IMG/VR virus record: IMGVR_UViG_3300030099_000485
Location: 3,894-26,573 of that record
DNA length: 22,680 bases
Reading direction: 5' to 3' (one strand)
Origin: a virus
Shown here: one piece after another, positions 5,211 through 12,179 of the stretch
Position numbering within the stretch: position 1 is the stretch's first letter
Layout: each line of letters opens with the position of its first letter
The notes under the pieces: generated by a model
Told to the model about the DNA's origin: nothing
The model's input: only the letters and a program-made list of their open reading frames with translations
Databases searched by the model: none
Made by a program: the position numbers and the translations under genes

Positions 5211-5977
5211 TGTATAACAATATATATGATACAATAGATTCTCTTACATTATATGTAGGTGAGACAGTTAGAATTAATTGTCCCTCATGTAAAGGAATGA
5301 AAACTTTTACTGTATCTAATATTGGTGGAAGCATTGTTTGGAATTGTTATAAGGCATCTTGTGCTGTCAGTGGTGGCAAGCGTGTAGGCATGACACCAGA
5401 TGACATAAAAAATATGAAGGCAAGACAAGTAAAAAAGGAAATAGAATTTGAATTACCTAAGTTTATTGTTAGACGCAATACTTCATATATGAACAGATGG
5501 TGTGCAAGATGGGGCTTGGATGTAGATAAACTAGGTTTGCAATACGATGTAAAGGAAGACAGAGTTGTGTTTCCTATCGTGCATGATAACAAGATTGTTG
5601 ACGCTACTGGTCGGGCGTTAACAAAGCGACTCCCCAAATGGCGAAGGTATGGGTCTTGTAGTCTCCCCTATACCAGTGGTCAGGGTGATGTCGCCGTGGT
5701 TGTTGAGGACTGTGTGAGTGCAGCCGTAGTTGGCAGTGAGAAGTTTGTCGGGGTCGCACTGCTAGGCACTACTTTGCTTGAAGAACACAAGCATTATCTC
5801 ACACGGTTCTCAGCGGCTATCGTTGCCTTAGACCCTGACGTACTACCAAAGACTATAGCAATGGCTACAGAATTGCGTAGCCACATACCAAACGTAAGGG
5901 TGTTGCGCCTTGAGAGAGACTTGAAGTATTGCAACCCGACAGATATACAAAAACTTAAACAGCTAGGAGCAACATAA
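5210..5977 (+). CDS. DNA primase (T7 gp4-type, zinc and TOPRIM domains)
   Basis: 255 residues, corresponding to the primase half of T7 gp4. An N-terminal zinc ribbon has Cys24, Cys27, Cys46 and Cys51 and would read the priming template. Residues about 113-215 hold the RNA-polymerase and TOPRIM region: EDRVVFPI (117-123), GRALTKRLPKW, the TOPRIM Glu166 (VVVEDCVSAA) and the Asp208/Asp210 pair (VALDPD). The protein makes RNA primers for lagging-strand synthesis. The start codon overlaps the integrase stop as TAATG. The helicase gene overlaps the end in the same way, so a primase-helicase fused in T7 is split in two here. The two products probably act together at the fork. Confidence 0.9.
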   Translation: MYNNIYDTIDSLTLYVGETVRINCPSCKGMKTFTVSNIGGSIVWNCYKASCAVSGGKRVGMTPDDIKNMKARQVKKEIEFELPKFIVRRNTSYMNRWCARWGLDVDKLGLQYDVKEDRVVFPIVHDNKIVDATGRALTKRLPKWRRYGSCSLPYTSGQGDVAVVVEDCVSAAVVGSEKFVGVALLGTTLLEEHKHYLTRFSAAIVALDPDVLPKTIAMATELRSHIPNVRVLRLERDLKYCNPTDIQKLKQLGAT

Positions 5978-7209
5978 TGGAACTTATGGAACTATCACTT
6001 GTACGAAGTCTGATGAACAAAGACTTCTACGAAAACAATCGTGGTGCTAGATGCCCAGACAAATTGTTCAGCGCAGATGTGCGTAAGATTAAGAAGTCAG
6101 TTGATATTGCAATGGACAGATATGATAGGACGGTCACTCCCGAAGAAGTGCAAGCCCTGTTTATATCAAGCAACCCATCAATTACACCAGCACAACGTGA
6201 ATCATACAGTGGTTTATTTAATACCATCAATCGTATTGACCCATTAGGTAATGATGTAGCAGGAGAGGTGCTTTCTCGCCTGTTTCAGCAGGTTGTGGGG
6301 GCAGAGATTGCAGAGTTGGGGTTCGACTATGTAAATGGTGACAGAGCCAGCCTAGAGCCTTTACAACAGCTATTAGAAAAATATGGGGATGACTTTACAC
6401 CTAAACTAAAAATTGAGTGGGATGATATATCAATTGATACTATCATAGCTAAGAATGATTTAGAAGCACGTTGGACATTCAACATACCTGCATTGACACG
6501 TAAGGTTGCGGGTGTAAACGATGGACACTTGATTGAGGTAGGTGCTAGACCTAATACAGGTAAGACATCATTCCATGCCAGCCTAATTGCAGGGCCAGAT
6601 GGGTTCGCCCATCAAGGTGCAAACTGCATTGTGTTGTGTAACGAAGAAAGCTACCATCGTGTAGCAGCACGATACTTAACTGCAGCAACAGGTCTTACAA
6701 TGTGGGAAGTAAAAAATAATCCATCTCAAGCACGCGATTTGTATCGCCCTGTATACGATAAGATTCGCATTAAGGATTCAACAGGTAGAGACATGGCTTG
6801 GGTAGAGAGTGTGTGCAAGTCATACAATCCTGACGTTGTTGTGCTTGACATGGGTGACAAGTTTGCTACTATGTCTGGCTACTCTCGTCCTGATGAAGCA
6901 TTAAAAGCTAACGCAATATATGCGAGAATGATTGCCAAGCAACATAGTTGTGCAGTATTTTATATGTCACAATTAAGTGCAGAGGCAGAAGGTAAGACAA
7001 TACTAAATCAAAGTATGATGGAAGGTTCACGCACAGGTAAAGCAGCCGAAGCAGACTTGATGGTTCTCATTGCTAAGAATCCACAAGTTGATGGTCAGGA
7101 TGAAGAAGATACGCAACGACATCTGTGTGTGGTAAAAAATAAATTAACTGGTTGGCATGGCAGGGTACACTGTGAACTCAACTACACAATAGGAAGATAC
7201 GAGGTATAG
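5977..7209 (+). CDS. Replicative DNA helicase (DnaB/gp4-like)
   Basis: 410 residues. The N-terminal part (about 1-110) is helical and resembles the DnaB N-terminal domain (ELSLVRSLMNKDFYEN). The RecA-like core carries Walker A GARPNTGKTS (189-198), catalytic Glu224 (CNEES), Walker B with Asp291 (PDVVVLDMGD), the Gln332 motif (YMSQLS) and a KNKLTG arginine-finger-like region at 387-392. It is expected to form a hexamer that unwinds DNA ahead of the polymerase. AGGAG at 5965-5969 is the ribosome binding site. A linker between residues 110 and 165 is unlike typical DnaB and may be the primase contact. Confidence 0.92.
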   Translation: MELMELSLVRSLMNKDFYENNRGARCPDKLFSADVRKIKKSVDIAMDRYDRTVTPEEVQALFISSNPSITPAQRESYSGLFNTINRIDPLGNDVAGEVLSRLFQQVVGAEIAELGFDYVNGDRASLEPLQQLLEKYGDDFTPKLKIEWDDISIDTIIAKNDLEARWTFNIPALTRKVAGVNDGHLIEVGARPNTGKTSFHASLIAGPDGFAHQGANCIVLCNEESYHRVAARYLTAATGLTMWEVKNNPSQARDLYRPVYDKIRIKDSTGRDMAWVESVCKSYNPDVVVLDMGDKFATMSGYSRPDEALKANAIYARMIAKQHSCAVFYMSQLSAEAEGKTILNQSMMEGSRTGKAAEADLMVLIAKNPQVDGQDEEDTQRHLCVVKNKLTGWHGRVHCELNYTIGRYEV

Positions 7210-7211
7210 AC

Positions 7212-9254
7212 ATGAAACTAACACTTGACGTAGAGAACACCGTTACTAAACGTGATGGAAAGATGCATCTTGATCCATTTGAACCTGATAACTCTTTGGT
7301 TATGGTTGGTGTGCTAACTGATCAAGGCGTGTGTCATACGTTTCCTTTTGACCACGCTGATGTTCCTAATCAGCAGGACTATCACGAACGTGTTCAATGG
7401 TATCTGGATCAAGCAACTATCCTAATATGCCACAATGCTGCATACGATTTGCTATGGTTGTGGGAGTCAGGCTTTAAGTACGATGGTCCAGTGTTTGATA
7501 CAATGCTGGCAGAATATGTGTTACAACGTGGGGTCAAAGAACCTTTATCTCTTGAGGCATGTGCTGAACGCTATGATCTGGATACAAAGAAGCAAGACAC
7601 CCTGAAAGAATATTTTAAGAAGGGTATGAGTGTTCGTGACATTCCATATGATGAACTCACTGAATATCTTATCGCTGACCTAGAAGCTACGCAACAACTA
7701 TCAGACAAACTAATGCTACGACTTAATAAGGTAGACGATGTTGGTTTGCGTGGCACAGTTGACTTGACTAATCAAGTAGCTATATGTTTAGCACGTATAT
7801 ATCAACGTGGTTTTGCTGTAGATTTAGGTGCGCTAGATGAAGTGCGCCAAGAATTTGAACAAGAAAAGTGTCAACTTATTGACAGCTTACAAGATCACAT
7901 TCGTGACATCATGGGTGACACTCCCATAAATCTTAACAGTCCAGAGCAACTATCGTGGGTTATATATAGCCGTAAGGTAAAAGATAAAACACTTTGGTCA
8001 AACACTATTGAACCTTACATGAAAGACACAGCCTTCAAAGACTTGATACGTGGGCAAACAGAACGTATTTATAAAACCTACGCGGTTCAGTGTAAAGATT
8101 GTCGTGGCACTGGATTCATTCGCAAGACAAAGAAAGATGGCACACCATTTGCCAAACCTAACAAATGCATTACTTGTGCAACAAGTGGTTATTTGTATAA
8201 ACCCACTAACAACGTAGCTGGTTTAAAGTTTATGCCACCTAACGCCAAGTGGGCTAGTGCTAATGGTTTTAGCACAAGTAAGGGTAATCTTGAGATGCTA
8301 GAAAAAGCAGCGAGAAGCAAAGGCATGGATGACGCAGTATCATTTTTGTCTAAAGTTCGTAGACTATCTGCTGTTGATACGTATCTCTCCTCTTTTGTAG
8401 AGGGAATACATACACACACTAAACAAGATGGCAAGTTGCATGTCAGACTTTTGCAACATAGAACAGCCACAGGTCGCCTATCAGGTGCAGACCCTAACAT
8501 GCAGAACATGCCACGTGGTGGTACTTTCCCTGTCAAGAGGGTGTTTGTATCTCGTTGGCCTGATGGTAAAGTATTGGAAGCAGACTTTGCCCAGCTAGAG
8601 TTTAGGGCGGCTGCATATTTATCACAAGATGGAGTAGCAATTGAAGAAGTATCTACTGGGTTTGATGTACACTCATACACCGCTAAAGTTATTACCGATG
8701 CTGGTCAGCCTACGAATAGACAGACAGCGAAGGCTCATACATTCGCGCCGTTATATGGAGCAACGGGCTTTGGCAGAACGCCAGCGGAAGCAGAATACTA
8801 CACCCACTTTACACAGAAATACCAAGGCATCGCAGATTGGCATACCAGATTGGCTAAAGAGGCTCTATCGACAGAGATGATTACAACACCATCTGGTCGT
8901 CAGTTTAAATTTGAGGGTGTAAAACGTTTAGAAAGTGGGAAGATAACAAACTTCACACAGATAAAAAACTACCCTGTGCAATCGTTTGCTACAGCAGATA
9001 TTGTGCCTATTGCTTTATTGCATATTGATAAGCTACTACAGGGTATGCAATCTTGTGTAGTCAACAGTGTACATGACAGTATTGTAGTAGATGTTCATCC
9101 AAGTGAAGAACAACAAGTAATAAATATAATTAAAAAAACTAATGATGATCTTCCGGGTTTAATCACAATGCGTTGGGGGATAGTGTTTAATGTACCACTA
9201 GAACTTGAGGCAAAAATAGGAAAAAATTGGCTTGACACTAATGATATAATGTGA
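7212..9254 (+). CDS. polA: Family A DNA polymerase with DnaJ-type zinc insertion
   Basis: 680 residues. The 3'-5' exonuclease domain shows Asp6/Glu8 (LDVENT), Asp79 (CHNAAYDLL) and Asp156 (YLIADLEAT). The polymerase motifs are A (ADFAQLEFR, Asp458 and Glu463), B (RQTAKAHTFAPLYG, Arg503, Lys507, Phe511, Tyr515) and C (SVHDSIVV, His621-Asp622). Between the domains, Cys294/Cys297 (CKDCRGTGF) and Cys319/Cys322 (CITCATSGY) form a partial DnaJ-type zinc site; this feature is known from the DNA polymerase of phage HMO-2011. Its place, in the thumb region, matches that of the thioredoxin-binding loop in T7 gp5. The enzyme replicates the phage genome with proofreading. GAGG at 7201-7204 is the ribosome binding site. 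Phe511 is the equivalent of E. coli Phe762. Confidence 0.97.
   Translation: MKLTLDVENTVTKRDGKMHLDPFEPDNSLVMVGVLTDQGVCHTFPFDHADVPNQQDYHERVQWYLDQATILICHNAAYDLLWLWESGFKYDGPVFDTMLAEYVLQRGVKEPLSLEACAERYDLDTKKQDTLKEYFKKGMSVRDIPYDELTEYLIADLEATQQLSDKLMLRLNKVDDVGLRGTVDLTNQVAICLARIYQRGFAVDLGALDEVRQEFEQEKCQLIDSLQDHIRDIMGDTPINLNSPEQLSWVIYSRKVKDKTLWSNTIEPYMKDTAFKDLIRGQTERIYKTYAVQCKDCRGTGFIRKTKKDGTPFAKPNKCITCATSGYLYKPTNNVAGLKFMPPNAKWASANGFSTSKGNLEMLEKAARSKGMDDAVSFLSKVRRLSAVDTYLSSFVEGIHTHTKQDGKLHVRLLQHRTATGRLSGADPNMQNMPRGGTFPVKRVFVSRWPDGKVLEADFAQLEFRAAAYLSQDGVAIEEVSTGFDVHSYTAKVITDAGQPTNRQTAKAHTFAPLYGATGFGRTPAEAEYYTHFTQKYQGIADWHTRLAKEALSTEMITTPSGRQFKFEGVKRLESGKITNFTQIKNYPVQSFATADIVPIALLHIDKLLQGMQSCVVNSVHDSIVVDVHPSEEQQVINIIKKTNDDLPGLITMRWGIVFNVPLELEAKIGKNWLDTNDIM
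9242..9251 (+). promoter_or_regulatory. Extended -10 promoter upstream of the SSB-like gene
   Basis: TGATATAATG at 9242-9251 contains a perfect TATAAT (9245-9250) with the TGn extension immediately before it, a form that needs little -35 sequence. It sits in the last codons of the polymerase gene. Transcription would begin about 9257, leaving a leader of about 40 nt. TTGACA at 9232-9237 is too close to serve as its -35. Confidence 0.5.
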
Positions 9255-9295
9255 TAGAACTACGCTTTCTATTTCCATGAAAGGAGTAAATATAT

Positions 9296-10171
9296 ATGAC
9301 TGAACTCGCAGTAATTGACAATAATAACTATGCAGCTATGGCACAAATGCTAGGCGTAGCGTATGATACAGGTGACAGTAAGAGTACACTGGCACGTATT
9401 AGGATACAGAAACTTCCTATTAAGGGTAAAGCTGAAATAGATGGTAAGATTATGAATGTTGATTTGGTATCCGCTGGGTCAATGTTTATGGCAAACCTTG
9501 AAGGTAATAATGTATATGCTGATAAAATAGAGATGCGTATGTTTATGCAAAGGTTTTTTTATCAGAAGTATGACCCATCTATAAAAAACTACGTAAAAAC
9601 AGTGATGGCAGATAGTTTAAAAGACATAGACTTAAAAGATAATTATGGTGGGTTTAACTGTGGTAAACCGTCTGGTTATATTAAGGACTTTCAATCACTG
9701 CCTAAAGATATGCAAGACTTAATTCGTTCTGTAAATAGAACACGTTCTATGTATGGCACAGTTACGTTTGTTGATGCAAAAGATGGGGAAGGTAATCCTA
9801 CAGAACTTGTAAATACTCCATTTGTTTGGGACGTGCATGTTAAAGAAGGATACAAAAACTTTGGTGACGCAACTGCAAAGTTTGCGCAACATCGTAGGCT
9901 TCCTATTATGCACAACTTGTCTATTACCACAGAGGAAAGGACTGGCCCCAATGGTTTGTATTACGTTCCTGTATGTGATGTAGACATGGATACCGTTCAC
10001 GAGATTACTGAAGAAGATCAAAAACTTCTGCGTGATTTTCAAGCCGTTGTTGAAAGCCACAATCGACGGATTTTATCTGAATGGGATAAAAATCATGTAA
10101 CAAAAGCAACAGATGAAGAGAAAGAACTTGCTGAATCTTTTGTTGACATTGATGTTGAAGAGGTGCAATAG
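9296..10171 (+). CDS. Candidate single-stranded DNA-binding protein
   Basis: 291 residues; AAAGGAG (9280-9286) precedes ATG 9296. No SSB signature is directly recognisable. The assignment rests on three points: its position between polymerase and nucleases, where T7-like phages keep their SSB and related proteins; a mixed alpha/beta body with aromatic and basic residues (MQRFFYQKYDPS, RTRSMYGTVTF); and an acidic C-terminal tail (ATDEEKELAESFVDIDVEE), typical of SSBs that dock partners. A promoter of its own would suit a protein needed in bulk. It could instead be an unrelated conserved replication protein. Confidence 0.72.
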   Translation: MTELAVIDNNNYAAMAQMLGVAYDTGDSKSTLARIRIQKLPIKGKAEIDGKIMNVDLVSAGSMFMANLEGNNVYADKIEMRMFMQRFFYQKYDPSIKNYVKTVMADSLKDIDLKDNYGGFNCGKPSGYIKDFQSLPKDMQDLIRSVNRTRSMYGTVTFVDAKDGEGNPTELVNTPFVWDVHVKEGYKNFGDATAKFAQHRRLPIMHNLSITTEERTGPNGLYYVPVCDVDMDTVHEITEEDQKLLRDFQAVVESHNRRILSEWDKNHVTKATDEEKELAESFVDIDVEEVQ

Positions 10172-10174
10172 CCT

Positions 10175-10918
10175 ATGTTAAGTAATGATCCTTTTAAAGT
10201 TCATAACATACAATGGCTATCTCCCAGCAGTATAAATACCTACATAAGTGACCCACCTTTGTGGGTCATGCGGTATCTTTTTAAAGTAAAAACTCCAAGT
10301 GGTGCAGCAGCAGTTAGAGGTAACGCTTTGGAATTTGCTTTAGAAAAAAAATATGAAGAGGGAAAATTTGATTACGATACATTAAAAGCAAAGTTTTTGA
10401 CTTTGTGTGCCGAATCAATGATACCAATAGATAGTAAGTCAGCACAAAAAGAACTTAATCAACTAGAAAAGTTTGGAAAAATAATAGATGAAGAATTTAA
10501 TTATGATAATCTAGAAAGCTACCAAGAAAAAGTTTTAGTATATCTGGATGAAATATCAGTTCCAATACTTGGCTATATAGATTTTAGGTTTAAGGATAAA
10601 ATAGTTGACTTGAAAACTACAGCTAGGATTCCTACAAAACCTACAGATGGACAAGGTAGACAGATGGGTTTATACTCTATGGCTTATCCTGATAACAGTG
10701 TAGATTTATTTTTTGCTGGTCCTAAGTCACACAAGAAATTTACAGTAGAAAATTTAGATGAGTACAAAACCCAGTTAAAAAAAGTAGCTATAACTATACA
10801 AAAGTTTTTATCTATTAGTAATGATAAACATGAGTTAGCTTCTCTTGTATATCCAAATTTTGACTCTTGGATGTGGGGAGAAAAAATGAAAGAGGAAGCT
10901 GGTAAGATATGGAAATAG
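10175..10918 (+). CDS. PD-(D/E)XK exonuclease (RecB/Cas4-like)
   Basis: 247 residues. Motifs in order: LSPSSINTYISDP (15-27), the usual N-terminal signature of phage and AddB/Cas4-type nucleases; RGNALEFAL (48-56, Glu53); ILGYIDF (131-137, Asp136); IVDLKTTA (143-150, Asp145 and Lys147); and QMGLYSMAYP (163-172, Gln163 and Tyr167). Cas4-type iron-sulfur cysteines are absent. It probably degrades or resects DNA during host DNA breakdown and phage recombination, in the place of T7 gene 6. GAGG before the start is the ribosome binding site. Its TAG stop is in the same frame as the next gene, with one sense codon between them. Confidence 0.88.
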   Translation: MLSNDPFKVHNIQWLSPSSINTYISDPPLWVMRYLFKVKTPSGAAAVRGNALEFALEKKYEEGKFDYDTLKAKFLTLCAESMIPIDSKSAQKELNQLEKFGKIIDEEFNYDNLESYQEKVLVYLDEISVPILGYIDFRFKDKIVDLKTTARIPTKPTDGQGRQMGLYSMAYPDNSVDLFFAGPKSHKKFTVENLDEYKTQLKKVAITIQKFLSISNDKHELASLVYPNFDSWMWGEKMKEEAGKIWK

Positions 10919-10921
10919 AAA

Positions 10922-11407
10922 TTGCATAACGCTAAAAGATTTAGGGCAGCACGTAAGTTAGGATTTCGTAGTGGTCTTGAACACAAGGTTTCTGAATATC
11001 TAATTAACTTAAAGGTAAAGTTTGAATACGAACCTTTTAAGATAGAGTGGGAAGACCTTGCATATAGAACCTACACTCCTGACTTTGTGTTGTATAATGG
11101 TATTATAATAGAAACAAAAGGTATGTTTACAGCAGCAGATAGGCGTAAACATCTTGCAATTAAAAGACAGCATCCTAAATTAGATATTCGTTTTGTGTTT
11201 GAAAATAGCAAAAGAAAATTAAGGAAGGGTGCAAAGTCTAGTTATAGTGAATGGTGTATTAAGCATGGATTTAGATATTACGATAGAATTATACCAGAAG
11301 ATTGGATCAAAGAAAAGGGCAAAAACAAACATCCAAAATTTGTAAGGTTTACAGGAACAAAAGTAAAAAGGAGCAAAAATGACAGAATCAAAAATATCAA
11401 AAGATGA
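10922..11407 (+). CDS. Endonuclease I, Holliday junction resolvase (T7 gp3-like)
   Basis: 161 residues, close to the 149 of T7 endonuclease I. FRSGLE (Glu20), YTPDF (Asp54), IIIETKG (Glu64, Lys66), then DRRKHL, RQHPKLDIRFVF and IPEDWIKE all line up with T7 gp3, whose catalytic residues are Glu20, Asp55, Glu65 and Lys67. It would cut four-way junctions and branched DNA and help degrade host DNA. The only usable start before Glu20 is TTG 10922, which reproduces the T7 spacing; GGAA at 10911-10914 is a weak ribosome binding site. ATG 10909 is better placed but runs to a stop after six codons in another frame. Confidence 0.93.
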   Translation: MHNAKRFRAARKLGFRSGLEHKVSEYLINLKVKFEYEPFKIEWEDLAYRTYTPDFVLYNGIIIETKGMFTAADRRKHLAIKRQHPKLDIRFVFENSKRKLRKGAKSSYSEWCIKHGFRYYDRIIPEDWIKEKGKNKHPKFVRFTGTKVKRSKNDRIKNIKR

Positions 11408-11723
11408 TTTTTTAATTCGTGTAAAACCCATGAAAAATGACACTGGAGATTACACGGGAGAAGCAAATTTTTCTGTCATTAGTAGTGAAGACAGCGAAGT
11501 GCCTATTCTTATGTATAAAGATATTGAATATCTAGTTAAATGTATGCTATCTACTATACCACTAATGGAGCAAGATGAAGAGTTTCGTGACTTCGTAGAT
11601 TATTATGTAACAAATAATTTTAAGTATGAGTTTGGCGAAGATAAAGTAAAACCTTTAATACATGACGTGGATGGTAATGTAATTACAATTAATTTTAATA
11701 CTGATACGGAGGGCAGTGCATGA
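11379..11723 (+). CDS. Hypothetical acidic protein, 114 aa
   Basis: Starts within the endonuclease I gene, with AAAAGGAG just before ATG 11379, a strong ribosome binding site. The 114-residue product is acidic, with an N-terminal beta-rich part (DFLIRVKPMKNDTGDYTG, ANFSVISSED), a helical centre (LVKCMLSTIPLMEQDEEF) and a C-terminal strand region (VITINFNTDTEG). No family is recognised. It ends in an ATGA overlap with the DUF3310 gene, so the two are probably expressed together. Confidence 0.74.
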   Translation: MTESKISKDDFLIRVKPMKNDTGDYTGEANFSVISSEDSEVPILMYKDIEYLVKCMLSTIPLMEQDEEFRDFVDYYVTNNFKYEFGEDKVKPLIHDVDGNVITINFNTDTEGSA

Positions 11724-12028
11724 GACATGAAGCATATATGAAACAAGCTATGGCAACAGACGAATCTGGCGCAACATTTAAACAAGATGAACTTGGTGGC
11801 ACTCCTTCTATGGTAGACAGTCCACCACATTACAATCAATCAGGCATTGAGTGCATTACAGCTATTCAAGCTGCGCTTGGTCCTAACTTTAAATATTATT
11901 TGCAGGGTAACATTATGAAATATTTATGGAGGTTTGATTACAAGGGTAAGCCAATAGAAGATTTACAAAAAGCACAATGGTATCTTAATACTATGATTGA
12001 AGATATGGTGGCTAGTGATGAGGGTTAA
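11720..12028 (+). CDS. DUF3310 protein (T7 gp1.7 C-terminal-like)
   Basis: 102 residues carrying the whole DUF3310 pattern: PPHYNQSGIECITAI (35-49), NFKYYLQGNIMKYLWRFDYKG (56-76) and DLQKAQWYL (81-89). In T7 the gp1.7 protein with this domain acts as a nucleotide kinase and affects sensitivity to dideoxythymidine. This protein is only the domain, with a short N-terminal extension. It sits just ahead of the ribonucleotide reductase gene, which supports a role in nucleotide supply. It starts at an ATGA overlap preceded by GGAGGGC. Confidence 0.88.
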   Translation: MRHEAYMKQAMATDESGATFKQDELGGTPSMVDSPPHYNQSGIECITAIQAALGPNFKYYLQGNIMKYLWRFDYKGKPIEDLQKAQWYLNTMIEDMVASDEG

Positions 12029-12176
12029 AGTTTATCTTACATTAGATATTGATACAGAAGAGTATCCAGTACCTGCAGATGAGAATGTGGGACAAGACAT
12101 ACAGGATAGCTTAGAAGAATACTTCTACGATGTTGAGGGCGTAGACATACGAAATATGAAAGCAATTATGGAGTAA
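12018..12176 (+). CDS. Small acidic protein, 52 aa
   Basis: ATG 12018 lies 11 bp inside the DUF3310 gene. The 52-residue product is MRVKVYLTLDIDTEEYPVPA followed by an acidic helix (DIQDSLEEYFYDVEGV) and KAIME. A strand-helix-strand layout with a Pro-Val-Pro turn is likely. Similar short proteins occur in marine phage genomes near this position as I recall, but no function is known to me. Its end carries GGAG that serves the reductase gene. Confidence 0.68.
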   Translation: MRVKVYLTLDIDTEEYPVPADENVGQDIQDSLEEYFYDVEGVDIRNMKAIME

Positions 12177-12179
12177 TAC

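Noticed and set aside
8189-8680. 163-codon minus-strand open frame inside the polymerase gene
   Set aside because: It is wholly antisense to a frame with clear catalytic motifs, has Ser/Leu-rich composition typical of a shadow, and shows no domain.
9232-9250. TTGACA and TATAAT as a conventional promoter pair
   Set aside because: Only 7 bp separate them, far too few. The TATAAT is kept only as an extended -10 element.
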